DNA of 64,000 nucleotides from NCBI RefSeq assembly GCF_000801335.2, contig NZ_JSEH01000014.1:1-64000 (forward strand), read 5' to 3'. Source of the stretch: Desulfovibrio sp. TomC (lineage in GTDB: Bacteria; Desulfobacterota; Desulfovibrionia; Desulfovibrionales; Desulfovibrionaceae). Every line of letters begins with the position of its first letter. Within the stretch, counting starts at the first letter, position 1. Positions 44,786 to 53,764 of this stretch are shown one piece after another. Both the position numbers and the translations under genes were made by a program. The notes below the pieces were generated by a model, which saw only the letters and a list, made by a program, of their open reading frames with translations, made no database searches and was not told the origin of the DNA.

Positions 44786-46741
44786 CTATTTGCCGCCGGC
44801 GTCTCCGGGCAGGCCGCCTGCACCCTTGGGCCGCGGTCCCAGGATGTCTTCGTTGACGACAACCACCTGGGCGCCCTGCTGCAGGGTCTGCAGGTAGGCC
44901 CGGAAGAGTTCGGTCTGCTTGGACTGGGTCAGCGTGGCCACCCAGCGTTCCTTTTCCTTGTCCCAAAGCGCCGCTTCGGCCGGGATGCGCTTGTCCAGGC
45001 CGGCCAGGACGTAAGCGCCGGACACGCCGTAGGCCGCCTTGAACCAGCCCGGCTCCTTGGCCTCAAAGGTCGTCTGGACCAGCACCGGGGCCATGCCCAG
45101 GGCCGGGATGAATCCCTGGCGGGTAAACGGGGCCGAGAGCGTAATCTTGTCCTTGTACTGGGCCAGGATCTTTTTCTGGCCGTCCTCGGTCTCCATGCCC
45201 TTGGCTGCTTCGTCGGCCTTGGCCTTGGCCAGCTTCAGGGCCTCGTCATCGGTCAGGCGGGCCTTGATGACGTCCTTGACGGCCTCAAGCGGCTCGGTGC
45301 CGGCTTCCTTGACGTCTGCTGCCCGCACCAGCAGGAAACCGTCCTGGGTGGACAGGGGGGCGTCGGCGGTCTGGCCCTTTTTGAGGGCAAAGATGGCGGT
45401 CACGGCCGGTTCGGACAGGCCCAGTTCGGCCGGAGGCGTCTCTTTGGCAAAAAACGCCGAGCTCTTGATGGCAACCTTCTCATCGGCCACGGCGGCTTCC
45501 AGGGATTCTCCGGAGGCAAGCTTCTCCTGAACCGCGTCCAGGGCCTTGGTCAGTTTGTCGGCGGCGCGCTGTTCGGCCAGTTCGGCCCGGATGTCGTCCT
45601 TGACCTCGGCCAGGCTGCGCTGGCCGCCAGCCTGCTTCTCGCCGCCCTGGATGAGGTGCAGGCCAAGGCTCGTGCGCACGGGATCGCTGACCTCGTCCTT
45701 CTTGAGCGAAAAAGCCTTCGCTTCGAACGGCCCGAATTCCTTGGGCAGGCTGCCCTTGGGCAACCAGGCCCAGTCCTCGCCGATGATGCCGTCGGCGTTG
45801 TTGGGGTCCTTGGGAATAAGCGTGGCAAAGTCCGCGCCCTGGCGCACCTTGTCGGCCATGGCCTTCAGGCGGGCCTCGGCCGCGTCCACGACTTCCTTGG
45901 GCGCATCCGCCGGCAGGATCATGAGGATGTGGCGCACGCGCACCTGTTCGGGGCGCTCGTATTTCTTGGGGTTGGCCTTGTAAGAGGCCTCGATGTCGGC
46001 GTCGGTGACTTCGGCGGGCTTGGCCATGCCTTTGGGGGTGAATTCCACGTAGTCGATCTTGACCTGGGCCGGCGTGGCGAATTCATCCTTGCGGGCATCG
46101 TAATAGGTCTTGATCTGCTCGTCGGAGATGGTCACGCTCTTGGCGAAATCCGCCGCGCTGAAGGGAATGTAGTGGATGACGGCCTGCTCGCGCATGAAAT
46201 CGAAGATGGCGCGGGCTTCGGACTCGGCCACGGTGGCCGGCAGCCCGACCATGGCGGCCAGCTTTTCCAGCAGCAGCTGCTGCCGGAAGTCGGCTTCGAA
46301 CTCCCCGGGAGCAATGTCGTTGGCCTTGAGCAGATTCTCGTAGCGCTTGGGATCGAACTGCTTGGACTCGTTCTGGAAAGCCGGAATTTTGGCGATCTCG
46401 GCCCGCAATTCCTCGGTAGGAATGGTGATGCCGAGCTTTTGCGCCTGGGCTTCCAGCAGCTTGGTGGTCACCATGTTGCTGAAGACCTGCCAGCGGAAAC
46501 CGCCTTCCTGCAGTTCCTTGTCCGTGACGTTGGGGTTCTTGTTTTTCACCAGCCGCATATTTTCCTGATAGGACTTTTCATAGTCCTTGATCAGGATGGG
46601 CTGTTCGTCCACCGTGGCCAGCACGGTGGCCTTGTCGCCTTTCGTGCTGCCAACGCCCCAAAAGATGAAGACAATAATGATCAGACCGAAAACGATCTTG
46701 ATACCCCAGGATTGGGCGTATCTCCGCATAGGATCAAGCAT
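44786..46741 (-). CDS. PpiD/SurA-type periplasmic peptidyl-prolyl isomerase
   Basis: This 651-aa protein has an N-terminal membrane anchor (about residues 14-31), a SurA-N chaperone domain (about 35-230), and a PpiC rotamase domain that starts near VRVRHILMILPADAPKEVV and contains HLIQGGEKQAGGQ. A C-terminal region follows. It helps fold or assemble proteins as they leave the Sec translocon. It follows the aconitase gene by 29 bp on the same strand and has its own GAGGAG start. Confidence 0.93.
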   Translation of the reverse strand: MLDPMRRYAQSWGIKIVFGLIIIVFIFWGVGSTKGDKATVLATVDEQPILIKDYEKSYQENMRLVKNKNPNVTDKELQEGGFRWQVFSNMVTTKLLEAQAQKLGITIPTEELRAEIAKIPAFQNESKQFDPKRYENLLKANDIAPGEFEADFRQQLLLEKLAAMVGLPATVAESEARAIFDFMREQAVIHYIPFSAADFAKSVTISDEQIKTYYDARKDEFATPAQVKIDYVEFTPKGMAKPAEVTDADIEASYKANPKKYERPEQVRVRHILMILPADAPKEVVDAAEARLKAMADKVRQGADFATLIPKDPNNADGIIGEDWAWLPKGSLPKEFGPFEAKAFSLKKDEVSDPVRTSLGLHLIQGGEKQAGGQRSLAEVKDDIRAELAEQRAADKLTKALDAVQEKLASGESLEAAVADEKVAIKSSAFFAKETPPAELGLSEPAVTAIFALKKGQTADAPLSTQDGFLLVRAADVKEAGTEPLEAVKDVIKARLTDDEALKLAKAKADEAAKGMETEDGQKKILAQYKDKITLSAPFTRQGFIPALGMAPVLVQTTFEAKEPGWFKAAYGVSGAYVLAGLDKRIPAEAALWDKEKERWVATLTQSKQTELFRAYLQTLQQGAQVVVVNEDILGPRPKGAGGLPGDAGGK

Positions 46742-46770
46742 GGGTTCTCCTCGGCGCGGTGCGCCGCGTG

Positions 46771-48693
46771 TTAGGCGCGAGCCTGACGGACCTGGTTGAG
46801 CAGGCCGCCAGCTTTGATGATGTCGAGTTCCTTGGCGGTCAGGTCGTTGACGACCATGACGTCGCCGACGCCGGCCACGGTCATGGGGCAGGCTTTGCCC
46901 GGGGCGATGGCCGTGGTGTCGATGCGGATGTCGGCTCCGGCCGGGATGCGGTCGTAGTCGGCTTTGTCCGCCAGCAAAAGCGGCAGGATGCCGAAGTTGA
47001 CGAGGTTGGCGCGGTGGATGCGGGCCATGGACTTGGCCACCACGGCAACAACGCCCAGGTAGCGGGGGCCAAGGGCGGCATGTTCGCGGCTCGAACCCTG
47101 GCCGTAGTTCTCGCCGCCAAGGATCACGCCCTTGCCGAGTTTTTTGATGCGCGCGACAAACTCCGCGTCCACCCGGCTGAAGATGTACTCGCTAATGGCC
47201 GGGATGTTGGAGCGAAGGGCCGTGATCTGGGCGCCGGCCGGCAGGATGTGGTCGGTGGTGATGTCGTCGCCGACTTTGAGGGCCACCGGGGCCTCAAGGA
47301 CGTCCGGCAGGGCGGTAAACGGCGGCAGCGGGGCGATATTGGGGCCGCGCTGGATGGTCACGTCCGTCCCTTCGGCCGGCGGGGTCAGGAACAGGTGGCG
47401 GATGCTTGGGACCATAGCCGGGAACTCGGCTTTCTCCGGGGCCTGGCCCCAGGTGGCCGGATCGGTGAAGGCCCCGCGCAGGGCGGCCATGGCTGCGGTC
47501 TGGGGGCTGACCAGATAGACCTGCCCGTCCTGGGTGCCGGAACGGCCTTCGAAATTGCGATTGAACGTCCGGGCCGAGACGCCGGCCGAGACCGGCGAGC
47601 CGCCCATGCCGATGCAGGGACCGCAGGAGCACTCCAGCAGCCGCGCCCCGGCGTCGAGCAGCGGCTCAAGAAGCCCCTCGGCGGCCAGCATCTTGAGCAC
47701 CTGCTTGGAGCCCGGCGAGATGAGCAGGTCGGTGGTCGGATCTATGCGCTTGCCGGCCAGGATCTGGGCCACGGCTTTGAGGTCGGCATAGGAGGAGTTG
47801 GTGCACGAGCCGATGCAGACCTGATCGACCTTCAGGCCGTCGAGGTCGGCGATGCGGACCATGCGGTCGGGCATGTGCGGCGCGGCAGCCAGCGGCTCCA
47901 GGCGCGACAGGTCGATTTCCACCACCTCGTCGTAGGTCGCGTCAGGGTCGGCCGCCAGGGGCGTGTAGTCTTCGGGCCGGTCCATGGCGGTGAAAAAGGC
48001 CTTGGTCACGGCGTCGGACGGGAAGATCGAGGTGGTGGCCCCGAGTTCGGCCCCCATGTTGGTGATGACGGCCCGTTCGGGCACGGACAAGGTGGCCACG
48101 CCCGGTCCGGCGTATTCCATGACCTTGCCGACGCCCCCTTTGACGGTCAAAAGCCCCAGCAGGTGCAGGATCACGTCCTTGCCCGTGGCCCAGCCCGGAA
48201 GCGCGCCGGTCAGGTGGATCTTGACCACCTTGGGCATGGCGATCACGTAGGGTTCGCCGGCCATGGCCAGGGCCACCGACAGGCCGCCGGCTCCCATGGC
48301 CATGGAACCCACGCCGCCGGCGGTGGGGGTGTGGGAGTCGGAGCCGACCAGGGTCTTGCCCGGCTTGGCGAAATTTTCCAGATGGAGCTGATGGCAGATG
48401 CCGGTGCCGGCCGGCGAAAAGGTGATGCCGAATTTGGCCGCCACGGTGCGCAGATAGGCGTGGTCGTCGGGGTTGCGGAAACCCATCTGCAAGGTGTTGT
48501 GGTCGACATAGCTGACGGAAAGCTCGGTGCGCACGCGCGGCAGGCCGATGGCCTCGAACTGGAGGTAGGCCATGGTGCCGGTGGCGTCTTGGGTGAGCGT
48601 CTGGTCGATGCGAAGAGCGACTTCGGCCCCGGCGGTCATTTCGCCGGAAACCAGGTGCTCCTTGATGATCTTTTGGGTCAGATTGAGGGCCAT
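46771..48693 (-). CDS. aconitate hydratase
   Basis: This 640-aa enzyme has the [4Fe-4S] Cys ligands in VCIGSCTNSS and CSCGPCIGMGG, GSDSHTPTAGGVGSMAMG early on, and the swivel domain with GENYGQGSSREHAALGPRYLG. It interconverts citrate and isocitrate in the partial TCA cycle that supplies glutamate in Desulfovibrio. It is of the shorter, mitochondrial-like type. AAGGA precedes the ATG. A foldase gene follows on the same strand. Confidence 0.96.
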   Translation of the reverse strand: MALNLTQKIIKEHLVSGEMTAGAEVALRIDQTLTQDATGTMAYLQFEAIGLPRVRTELSVSYVDHNTLQMGFRNPDDHAYLRTVAAKFGITFSPAGTGICHQLHLENFAKPGKTLVGSDSHTPTAGGVGSMAMGAGGLSVALAMAGEPYVIAMPKVVKIHLTGALPGWATGKDVILHLLGLLTVKGGVGKVMEYAGPGVATLSVPERAVITNMGAELGATTSIFPSDAVTKAFFTAMDRPEDYTPLAADPDATYDEVVEIDLSRLEPLAAAPHMPDRMVRIADLDGLKVDQVCIGSCTNSSYADLKAVAQILAGKRIDPTTDLLISPGSKQVLKMLAAEGLLEPLLDAGARLLECSCGPCIGMGGSPVSAGVSARTFNRNFEGRSGTQDGQVYLVSPQTAAMAALRGAFTDPATWGQAPEKAEFPAMVPSIRHLFLTPPAEGTDVTIQRGPNIAPLPPFTALPDVLEAPVALKVGDDITTDHILPAGAQITALRSNIPAISEYIFSRVDAEFVARIKKLGKGVILGGENYGQGSSREHAALGPRYLGVVAVVAKSMARIHRANLVNFGILPLLLADKADYDRIPAGADIRIDTTAIAPGKACPMTVAGVGDVMVVNDLTAKELDIIKAGGLLNQVRQARA

Positions 48694-48858
48694 GGGGGAA
48701 GTCCTTTTTGTCTGGAGGAAAGGAGAAAATGTCCGGCCTGCATGCCTCTCCGCGCCGTTTTAGTCAAGAGGGGCGGGATCGGATAGGGTCTTGTCGGCCG
48801 GTCTTGACGGGCGGTTGCGACCGGCGCACAGTGGCAGCATCACAAAAAGGAGCTTGTC

Positions 48859-49494
48859 ATGGATTTTACCGATGTGTTGCTGGCCCGTCGGGCCGTCAAC
48901 TTCTTTGATCCCACGTCCGAGGTTCCCGAGGCCGACCTGGACCGGCTGTTGGACATTGCCGCGCGCGCTCCCTCCAGCTTCAACCTGCAACCCTGGCGCG
49001 TGGCCGTCGTGCGCGATGCAGCCCAAAAAGCCACGTTGCGCGCCCTGGCCTGGGACCAGCCCAAGGTCACCGAGGCCCCGGTGATCCTTATGTTCCTGGC
49101 CGACACCGAGGCCTGGAAGGTCTATTCCCCCTCTTTTGAACGGCAATTCTCCTATCTGATGCAGTCCGGGCGCTACAAACCCGAGCAGCGCGAGGAATTC
49201 GCCGCTGCCGTGACCAGCCTTTACGGTGCGACTCCGGAAAAATCCCTGGCCTTTGCCGCCAAGAATGCCGCCTTTTTTGCCATGACCTTCATGTATGCCG
49301 CAGCCGACGCCGGCTACGTCACCCATCCCATGGACGGCTTTGACCACGACGGCGTCCGCAAGGCCTTTGGCATACCGGAACATTTCTGGATACCGCTGCT
49401 TCTGGCCGTGGGCGGCCTCAAGCCCGGCGTCACGGTGGCCCCGCCCAAATGGCGGTTTTCCGCCGACGACGTCCGTTACACCCTGCCCGATTAG
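48859..49494 (+). CDS. nitroreductase-family flavoprotein
   Basis: This 211-aa protein has LLARRAVNFFDP (FMN phosphate-binding RR), RAPSSFNLQPWRV, and a C-terminal GIPEHFWIPLLLAVGG and P.W..F segment, as in NfsB-like nitroreductases. It probably reduces nitro groups or quinones with NAD(P)H in the cytoplasm. AAGGAG lies six bases upstream. It is followed after 16 bp by the YceI gene, so they may be co-transcribed. Confidence 0.9.
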   Translation: MDFTDVLLARRAVNFFDPTSEVPEADLDRLLDIAARAPSSFNLQPWRVAVVRDAAQKATLRALAWDQPKVTEAPVILMFLADTEAWKVYSPSFERQFSYLMQSGRYKPEQREEFAAAVTSLYGATPEKSLAFAAKNAAFFAMTFMYAAADAGYVTHPMDGFDHDGVRKAFGIPEHFWIPLLLAVGGLKPGVTVAPPKWRFSADDVRYTLPD

Positions 49495-49510
49495 ACCAAG
49501 GAGAGCTGCC

Positions 49511-50284
49511 ATGCGCATCATCAACAAATCGTGTCTGATCGTTTTGGCCCTGGCCGCTTTGTGCGCCAGTCCGTCTCTGGCCCAGCCGACTGGCTCGCTG
49601 TTGCTTGACCAGCCCGCTCCCCAGCCCGCTCCCCAGCCCGCCCCCCCCGGGGGAGGCAAAGCGAATGCCGGCCCGGCCAATCTCCTCCTGACCACCACGG
49701 CCGCGCCGGCCCCGGCCAAATCCGAGGCCGACCCGGTGGTGGACGGCGCGACCCTGGACCCGCCCCATACCGCCGCCACCTTCTGGATCCGCCACATCGT
49801 GGCCCCGGTGGCCGGGCGTTTTGACGCCGTCTCCGGCGCTATCGACATTCCGGCCGCCAACCCGGCCAAGGGGCGCGTCGCGTTTGCCGTCCAGACCGCC
49901 AGCGTGGACACCGGAGTGGCTGCCCGGGACACCCATCTGCGTACGGCCGAGTTCCTCGATGCGGCCGCCTACCCGGCCATGACCTTCGCCAGCAGCCGCA
50001 TCGTCCCGGCCGGCAAGGGCAAGGTCAATGTCACGGGCACGCTGACCATAAAGGATGTGGCCAAGACCGTGACCATCCCGGTCAGTCTTCTGGGCTCCAA
50101 GCCCCATCCCATGATGCCCTGCGTGGACGTAACCGGGTATGAGGCGGCGTTCGCCGTCAACCGGCTGGAGTACCATGTCGGCACCGGCAAATACTTCAAG
50201 ATGGGAGCGGTTGGCGACGTCACCGACATCCGGGTCAGCGGCGAGACGCTGGCTGCCCGGCCGGGCTGCGTCAAACCGAAATAA
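49511..50284 (+). CDS. secreted YceI-family protein
   Basis: This 257-aa protein has a signal peptide (about residues 1-25), a Pro/Ala-rich linker with a tandem repeat (about 33-45), and a YceI lipocalin-like beta-barrel (about 80-255): HTAATFWIRHIVAPVAGRF, TASVDTGVAARDTHLRTAEFLDAAAYPAMTFASS. YceI proteins bind polyisoprenoids, possibly ubiquinone or other lipids, in the periplasm. GGAGAG lies before the ATG. The linker is unusually long for this family. Confidence 0.9.
   Translation: MRIINKSCLIVLALAALCASPSLAQPTGSLLLDQPAPQPAPQPAPPGGGKANAGPANLLLTTTAAPAPAKSEADPVVDGATLDPPHTAATFWIRHIVAPVAGRFDAVSGAIDIPAANPAKGRVAFAVQTASVDTGVAARDTHLRTAEFLDAAAYPAMTFASSRIVPAGKGKVNVTGTLTIKDVAKTVTIPVSLLGSKPHPMMPCVDVTGYEAAFAVNRLEYHVGTGKYFKMGAVGDVTDIRVSGETLAARPGCVKPK
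49609..49644 (+). repeat. tandem 12-bp repeat in yceI linker
   Basis: Three units of CCAGCCCGCTCC (the last with CCCC) encode repeated Gln-Pro-Ala-Pro. Such repeats can expand or contract without a frameshift. Confidence 0.85.
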
Positions 50285-50411
50285 GACCCTGCGGCGACGC
50301 CGGCTGGCCCCGTTTTTCGAGCCTTTGGGTCACAACGGGAAGCGGCGGCTCCCGGCGTCGTCGGAATGAAACGGGAGAAGGAAGGCGCACGCGCAACGCG
50401 CAGGCTGTCCC

Positions 50412-50516
50412 GGTCCGCAGCCGACCAGCTTGCCAGTCAGTCCCAAGAACCCCCTCTCCAAACTTCTCCCTTTGCAGGGGTCCGGGGGGATCATCCCCCC
50501 GGCCGCCGGAGGCCTC
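50412..50516 (-). repeat. palindromic 3'-UTR element, long form
   Basis: On the minus strand past the PAS kinase stop, the order is AAAAGAGGCCTCCGGCGGCC, hairpin GGGGGGATGATCCCCCC, GGACCCCTGCA, then the same 60-nt tail as at 10.6 kb (GAAGTTTGG, GGTTCTTGG, CAAGCTGGTCGG). It lies between convergent yceI and the kinase gene. Confidence 0.8.
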
Positions 50517-50558
50517 TTTTGCCTTCGTTCCCGGCCGCCGGAGCACTCTTCCCGCTGC

Positions 50559-52523
50559 TCACGCCCTGTCCCGGCTTTCGCACCCGTCGGCGTCCGGTTC
50601 GGGCGTTGGCTGGGTAAGGGGCAGTTCCATGGTGAAGGTGCTGCCGCGGCCGAGTTCCGATTCGGCCCAGATGCGGCCCTGGTAGTGCTCGACGATCTGG
50701 CGGCAAATGGCCAGCCCCAGGCCGGTGCCCTTGCGGCGGCGGTTTTCCTCGACCGTGTCGCTGGCCTGGGCCTGATGGAACTTGTCAAATATCTTTTCCA
50801 GCGATTCCCGCATAATGCCCTGGCCGGTGTCCGAGACCCGGACCCGAAGGACCGTGTCGTCGGCGCTGGCCGTCAGGGTGACCGCGCCTTCGTCGGTGAA
50901 CTTGATGGCATTGCCCAGCAGATTGATCAGCACCTGGGTGAGCCGGTCGGGGTCGATGCAAAGGGGAGGCAGGCCGTCCTTTACGGACATGGTGAAACGG
51001 ACCTCGGGTTTGGCCGAAAAATCAGCGCTGACGGCTTCCGCCGCCCGGTTGAGGGCACTGGCCACATCCACCTCGGTGTCGCGCCACTCGGCCCGCCCGG
51101 CCTCGATTTTGGACAGGTCCAGAAAGTCGTTTATGAGTCTCGTGAGGCGTTCGCCCTCGTTTTCGATGATGCCGAGGTTGGCGGTGATGCGGTTCGCCTG
51201 CCGGGCGAGCCGGTCGTGGGCCGGGGCAAACGGGGCAAAGAATTTGTTGAAATCCCGGGTAATGAGCTTGGCAAACCCCATGATGGAGGTCAGCGGGGTG
51301 CGCAGATCGTGGGAGACGGTGGCCAGGAAGCCGGATTTGAGCCGGTCGAGCTCCTGGAGCCGGGCGTTGGCGGCTTCAAGTTCGGCGGCTTTGACGGCCA
51401 GACGCCCGGTCCGTTCCTTGACGGCTTCGCGAAGGTGGCGGTTTAGGATCTCCAGGCGGCGCTCGGCCCGCACCCGGGCGGTGACGTCGGTGACGGTCCC
51501 TTCGGTGTACAGCGGCCGGCCGTCCGGGTCGCGCACCAGACGGATGTTGACCAGCACCCAGATGGACTGCTTGTCCCGACGCATGAACCGGGTCTGGAAC
51601 CCGGTCACGGCGTCATGGTCGAAGAGGCGTTGCAGGAGTTGTTCCCGGTCTTTGCTGTCATGGTAGAGTTGGGCGCCGACGTCGGTAATGGCCTCAATGA
51701 CGGCGGACGGGGATTCGTAGCCGATCATCTGGGCCAGGGCGGCATTGGCCGAGAGCAGTCGCCCGTCGAGAGTGGTCTGGAAGATGCCTTCGGTGGCGTG
51801 CTCGAAAATATCGCGGTATTTGCGCTGGGCTGCGGAGATGCGCTCCACCATCTCCTCCATGGCCCGGGCGAGGCTGCCCAACTCCCCGTGCAGGTCGCCG
51901 GGCCGGTCCTCGGCGCTGCCGCCCTGGGCCACGCGCAGGGCATAACGCTCCAGGCGGGCCAGGGGCACGATGATCTGGCGTCGCAGCACCAGGACGAGGA
52001 TCACGGCCAGGGCGGCGTTGAGTCCGAGAATGCGCAGGATAATCAGAATGATGGATCGATTGAGAGCCTCGCCCATGAAATGCTGGGTCAGCTCCACTTC
52101 GAGCACGCCGACCAGGGCGTCGCCGAAGTAGACGGCACGCTTTTCGACCACCACGTGTTCCATGGCCGGCCGGGTGGTCAGGGGGGTGGGCCGCCAACTG
52201 CGGTCCCGGCCCTGGCCGGCCAGGATGTCGTTGCCCTCAGGACTGAGCACCACAACGGCGGCCACGCGATCATTTTGCATGGACCCGGCCAGCAGGCGAT
52301 CGACATGCCCTTTTTCCAGAAACCACAGTGGTTCGCTCAGATTGATTGCAAGCTGGTCGGCAACGACGGTCAGATCGTAGCGCAGATCTTCCTGAAGGCG
52401 GCGTTTCTCGCCATAATAATCAATGATGCCAAAGAGCGTCAACAGCACGGTGTTGACGCACACAAGCGTTGCCAGGACCGCGCCGCCGACGGAACGGGTC
52501 AGGAAATAGCGCGAAAGTTTCAT
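50559..52523 (-). CDS. PAS-domain sensor histidine kinase
   Basis: This 654-aa membrane kinase has TM1 at about 10-32, a periplasmic region, TM2 at about 165-190, a HAMP domain, a PAS domain (about 225-345: IFEHATEGIFQTTLDGRLLSANAALAQMIGY), a coiled linker, HisKA with the phospho-acceptor His near 405 (VSHDLRTPLTS), and an ATPase with NLLGNAIKFT, DTGQGI and KGTGLGLAI. No response regulator gene is adjacent, so the partner lies elsewhere. The start codon has AAGG only two bases away, a weak match. It is divergent from comM. Confidence 0.93.
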   Translation of the reverse strand: MKLSRYFLTRSVGGAVLATLVCVNTVLLTLFGIIDYYGEKRRLQEDLRYDLTVVADQLAINLSEPLWFLEKGHVDRLLAGSMQNDRVAAVVVLSPEGNDILAGQGRDRSWRPTPLTTRPAMEHVVVEKRAVYFGDALVGVLEVELTQHFMGEALNRSIILIILRILGLNAALAVILVLVLRRQIIVPLARLERYALRVAQGGSAEDRPGDLHGELGSLARAMEEMVERISAAQRKYRDIFEHATEGIFQTTLDGRLLSANAALAQMIGYESPSAVIEAITDVGAQLYHDSKDREQLLQRLFDHDAVTGFQTRFMRRDKQSIWVLVNIRLVRDPDGRPLYTEGTVTDVTARVRAERRLEILNRHLREAVKERTGRLAVKAAELEAANARLQELDRLKSGFLATVSHDLRTPLTSIMGFAKLITRDFNKFFAPFAPAHDRLARQANRITANLGIIENEGERLTRLINDFLDLSKIEAGRAEWRDTEVDVASALNRAAEAVSADFSAKPEVRFTMSVKDGLPPLCIDPDRLTQVLINLLGNAIKFTDEGAVTLTASADDTVLRVRVSDTGQGIMRESLEKIFDKFHQAQASDTVEENRRRKGTGLGLAICRQIVEHYQGRIWAESELGRGSTFTMELPLTQPTPEPDADGCESRDRA

Positions 52524-52675
52524 TGCCTTCGGACGTTCCGGTGGGTCAGTGGTGAACGGGGAGCTGGATTACAACGCTTGAATCGACGTACCATTGGCGG
52601 CATGAAATGAAAAGCCCGGTCCCGCTAAAATCCTTGCACGGCGACCGGGGGAACGGTATCGGTTAGGCAACCATT

Positions 52676-53764
52676 ATGAGTCTTTCCGCAATTCGTACGG
52701 CAGCGTTGCTTGGCATTGAGGCCTACCCGGTGTCCCTGGAGGTCGATCTGGCCCGCCAGGGGATGCCGTCGTTTTCCATGGTGGGGCTGGCCGAGGGAGC
52801 GGTGCGCGAGAGCAAGGAGCGGGTGTTTGCCGCCCTGCGCAACGCCGGACTCAAGCTGCCGCCAGCGCGCATCACCGTCAATCTGGCTCCGGCCGACATG
52901 CGCAAGGAAGGCTCGGCCTACGACCTGCCCCTGGCCCTGGCCCTGCTGGCAGCGGTGGACGCCTTTCCGGCCGAGGCGGTCAGCGGCTTTTTCATGGCCG
53001 GCGAGTTGTCGCTGACCGGCGAGCTGCGGCCTGTCTCCGGCGTCCTGCCCCTGGCCGCCCTGGCCCGGCGCGAGGGGGCCAAAGGGCTGCTGGTCCCCCG
53101 GGGCAATGCGGCCGAAGCGGCGGCGGTGGAGGGACTCGCCGTTTATGCCGCCGATTCGCTCCTGGAGGTGCTGCACTTTTTCACCGGCGAAGCGGCGCTG
53201 GCCCCGGCCACGCCCCTGCCCTTTGTGCCCGACGCCGTGGACGCTGCCTTTGCCGAGGATTTTTCCGAGGTCAAAGGCCAGGAACATGCCAAGCGGGCGG
53301 TGGAGATTGCGGCAGCCGGCGGGCACAATCTGCTGTTCATCGGTCCGCCGGGTTCGGGCAAGACCATGCTGGCCAAGCGGATGCCGACGGTGCTGCCGCC
53401 GCTTGATTTCGAGGAGGCGCTCGAGGTCACCACCATCTATTCCGTGGCCGGGCGTCTCGACGGCCAGGGGCTTTTGACCGTGCGCCCGTTTCGCAGCCCC
53501 CACCACACCATTTCCGATGCCGGCCTGATCGGCGGCGGCTCCTATCCCCGGCCGGGCGAGGTGTCCATGGCCCATCGGGGGGTGCTCTTTTTAGATGAAC
53601 TGCCGGAATTCAAAAAATCGGTGCTGGAAGTGCTGCGCCAGCCCTTGGAAGACGGCAAGGTGACCATTGCCCGGGCGGCGGTTTCGCTGTCTTATCCGGC
53701 CGACGTCATGCTGCTGTGCGCCATGAATCCCTGCCCGTGTGGAACACTTCTCCAACATCAATAA
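52676..53764 (+). pseudogene. comM: comM/yifB Mg-chelatase-like ATPase, truncated by insertion
   Basis: 362 of the usual roughly 500 residues remain. Intact parts are the N-terminal Lon-like domain ([40 protein letters not shown]), Walker [16 protein letters not shown] at about 221-232, and Walker [12 protein letters not shown] near 302. The reading frame runs through the conserved MNPCPCG and then into foreign codons (TLLQHQ, stop). The C-terminal Mg-chelatase domain is missing. ComM is a hexameric helicase that aids branch migration in natural transformation, so it is probably inactive here. Confidence 0.92.

Noticed and set aside
46759-48786. A 675-codon open frame antisense to aconitase
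   Set aside because: Same cause; aconitase motifs are on the other strand.
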